DNA of 64,000 nucleotides, taken from contig NC_134506.1 in the NCBI RefSeq assembly GCF_027942865.1, positions 14,158,436 through 14,222,435 of the forward strand, read 5' to 3'. Each line of letters opens with the position of its first letter. Within the stretch, counting starts at the first letter, position 1. The DNA comes from Odontesthes bonariensis. Its lineage: Eukaryota; Chordata; Actinopteri; Atheriniformes; Atherinopsidae. The notes below the pieces were generated by a model that was not told the DNA's origin, ran no database searches, and saw only the letters and a list, made by a program, of their open reading frames with translations. Shown piece after piece: positions 61,044 to 64,000 of this stretch. The position numbers and the translations under genes are program-made.

Positions 61044-64000
61044 ATGTACAGATTAATCCAGAATAATCAAGATAAAACTGAAAGTCTAGAATAAAGTTGG
61101 TAAGCAAGGGTGATTTATAGTCAACGTAAATGTATGGATCTGAGACAGTTCACAGATTGTGAAATGGCTCTCACTTTTGATTGATACATTTTAATCACCC
61201 AATGACCTAAATGAAATACATGAAATGGTCCTACTGACAAAGGAGTGCTGACCATTCAAAAGCAATAAAACAGTTTTAACTAAATACATGTTGCTTCCAA
61301 TGAAACCCTCTTTTCATTTACTTTTTCAGGTCTTCACATTGGAGTGACCCACTTTCAGAAAAATGAGTTAAAATAACAGCAGTTAGTTTGGCAAAAGACA
61401 TTCGTATAGCAAGGGTGAAACAAAACCCAAAGTGCAGGTACTTGGAGCAATATCAAAGATGTGGAAGCAGGTCGCCCTCAGCCTGAGAGTGTACCCCTCC
61501 GTGGTCACACTGTGGAGCAGTCAAAGAACGACTGGGCGGCGGTGGACACAGTTTTGGTTTTGACTGAATTTCCTGCTGTAGTAGTAAGTATAAAATTAGA
61601 GTTTTATGTAAAATGGAAGTAGGTGGGGCACACATGGTGGTGTTCGAATCGAAAGGAATGTAACCTACTTTTCTGTCAACAAACTTCTGTTTGTACGGTC
61701 AGTGGCAATCGCGTAAAAAAAGGAGAGCGAATAGAGGCGATGCTTTGTTGAAAGCACGAGTATAGTGTTTACCAATGTTTACTTGGGAACGCACTTGAAC
61801 AAAAGTCAGTAAACAACAAGTCTCTCTTCTACCAGCTAGTTTCTTAAACTCCAACATGATCTGGTTGGTTTGAATGAAAAACAGCATGGAACGAGGCCTG
61901 TGAAGGACTTGTTTACATCCTAAATGTTTAGTCGATGAGCGGAGGACTCAGACTCCAGAGGATATCATTAAAACCAAAGATTATGATGAGCTGTAATATA
62001 TGGGTGTAGACGTCCTGGTACAGCGACTGGCAGGAAGCACATTTAGCAATCATGTGAAAACTAATGAAATTGTCTGTTCTGTGCTGACACCTGGTGGTTT
62101 GAGATTAGCAATACAGCTCCATGTGCCAGTCTGTCTTTGTGCATGTCAGAGGGTACAAGGGATATGTGAAACAACATATGAACGTTCCACACACCAATTT
62201 TTAGTTTAAATGCATGGAAACATGGCACGACTTAGACAATGCACCACGTAGATCTTGCACAACCAGAAAGGATTCAAAAGTAAATCAGTTCACTGCAAAC
62301 CAGTTGTTATTTTGCTTTTATTATTAATTGTACAAACAGTGTAGTTCCAGGCATAACTAGTGCATAGAAGCCTCTTTAAAGGTCTATCAAGAGATTTACA
62401 GATGCTGTGTATAGTTTGGTACATTTCATCATTCATTTTTGTATATATTTTTCAAACCCCAGCAATACAGTCAGTCACATTTAGTGCAGAACAATTTGAT
62501 TTTAAACAATAGACTATTCTTATTTAACAACATTCAACACTAACAGGGCCCGAAGCCCAGGATCCACATATAATAATACTGTGATAAAAGACAGCAGACA
62601 CAGGGATTCTCTTGGACCATTGTCTGATGGCTACAAAGGTGTCAAGGAGTTATTTGTTCTGTTCTCAGGGAGGTGCACACATGTGTGCATCACCAGAGGT
62701 TGATAGTGGGAAATACCAGCATTTAATGATGTAGTCCTAGTCTTTGGTTTGTGGGTGATCTTGGCAACGTCAGATTGGATTAACCAAACAAGAGGTGTTG
62801 CAAGTTTTAGCCCATTTACTAAAACTCAAATTATACATCAATTAAACAAACCGTTTTCCAAAGTGTATTTCCATAGTGCTACCCCTTTTTCTTTCTATAG
62901 AGATGGGTTCACACTTTTTAACTTTAAACATCTGAGACACTTCCAGGTTTATCTCCTACTGCAGTACATATACATTTGGCTAAAAATTAACTAGGCCACA
63001 TGGAAACTATACTTTTTTGTTTATATTTGAACAAGCAAAAATTAGATCCTCTTTGTAACAGTGCCTTTAAATGACACTTCTCAATTCAAACAAATTACAT
63101 CAAATTAACGTTTTATCGTCATTTTCAAAATCACAGGCCTGTATTTATAAATCTTTTAAATCTATATCATTTGATTTAGAGCTGAGATAAGTTTTTTTTT
63201 TGTTGTTGTTTTTTTACAAGGAGTTTTATATAAACCTCTCCTATCCGGGTTCTAGTGTTCTTTGACACTGAAGTGAGTGGTGTGATCACGCCAACTTCCA
63301 CAGAACTCAGCAAGGCCCTTGAATTCAGGCGGATGCCAGTGGCTCCGATAAAGATGTACAAACTGTTTTTAAAAAAAGGATTATTCCACTGAAAGAAAAA
63401 TCATTTGAACACTGTGTGAAGACGCCATGAGGGCATCTTTCTGAAAGTTAAAGCTGAACTTGACCTTTTCAACAGGTTAATAATAGATATGCAAAAATTC
63501 ACAAAAACTGACAGCTGAAGGAGGAATGGTAAAAAGAAAAAAGAAAAGAAAATGGTGGACAATTTTGCTAAATGTCCACAGGAAGTTATTTCTGGTGTGG
63601 GAGGGGGGGAGGGGGGGGGGGCACTGCCTTCTAAGATCTTTTTTTCACAGGTGAATATCACATCTATTGATATTATCCATTCTTGAGTAAATTGTTAAAC
63701 TTGCACATTCTTTGTGGTGTGAGCAGGTATCGGAACTTAATCTGCTGACAACAATTCAAAGAGGATCAATTGTTTTCTTGTTTAAAAAGTTGAGTTGCTA
63801 ACATGTGGCAGACCAGGACAGAAACCTACCGTTTCTGTCACAATTCCAGTTAAAATTGTCTGCATCACATAAACCTGCCCGAGGCAGAAAAAAAAAAAAG
63901 TAAAAATCATGTCTACTTTTATCGCTCAGTTTGTGTTGCGTTGCAAAGTTTCAAAGCAAATTTGTACCATTAAGTGCAACGCTGTGAGAGAACATTTGAA
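61044..64000. other. right-end region, no supported gene
   Basis: No exon or complete repeat is recognised. From about 62,300 the plus strand shows TTTATT (AATAAA on the minus strand, about 62,317) and few repeats. This is compatible with the long 3' UTR of a minus-strand gene located beyond the right edge, but nothing proves it. A poly-G run lies near 63,605-63,620. Confidence 0.35.

Noticed and set aside
63176-63361. Minus-strand ORF as coding exon of a gene at the right edge
   Set aside because: No domain and no convincing splice sites. It could equally be 3' UTR.

Overview
This window looks like a teleost fish chromosome segment. The genes are split by GT-AG introns, the intergenic DNA is AT-rich, and Tc1/mariner, hAT-like, TTAA-type and SINE/LINE copies typical of ray-finned fish occur throughout. 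I rebuilt five protein-coding genes exon by exon, and codon phase closes at every junction given.

Layout. Positions 1 to about 12,900 hold abhd2 on the minus strand. It has a non-coding first exon near 12,631 and coding exons from 9,995 down to 2,276. The last coding exon, with the catalytic His, lies off the left edge. mfge8 starts head-to-head with it and runs on the plus strand from 14,777 to 29,433. It encodes a signal peptide, three EGF domains with an RGD in the second, and two discoidin C domains. Its 7.8-kb first intron holds a decayed Tc1 element, a 600-bp element with a 9-bp target duplication, and a hAT element carrying a nested TTAA element. hapln3 (plus, 33,001-35,382) encodes an Ig domain and two Link domains. 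The order and orientation hapln3 / mfge8 / abhd2 match the HAPLN3-MFGE8-ABHD2 block of human 15q26 as I know it.

Beyond hapln3 the human order is not kept. A minus-strand gene at 36,956-39,432 encodes THAP, two zinc-finger-like motifs and a BESS-like C-terminus. From 39.5 to 49.8 kb the DNA is rich in nested inverted-repeat elements. One of them, 2.19 kb at 44,738-46,927, has long inverted arms, an 8-bp target duplication and a second THAP-coding ORF. nmrk2 (nicotinamide riboside kinase, plus, 50,192-52,066) follows. From 52.5 kb to the end I see repeats (LINE-like debris, a LINE/SINE tail, a tRNA-derived SINE with target duplications, microsatellites) and no convincing gene.

The genes do not form one pathway. 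mfge8 and hapln3 encode secreted extracellular proteins, abhd2 a membrane lipase, nmrk2 an NAD-salvage kinase, and the THAP gene a probable nuclear DNA-binding protein. The most unusual material is the THAP-related DNA: a THAP exon bracketed by perfect 23-bp inverted repeats, and a separate THAP ORF carried inside a long-inverted-repeat element 7 kb away.
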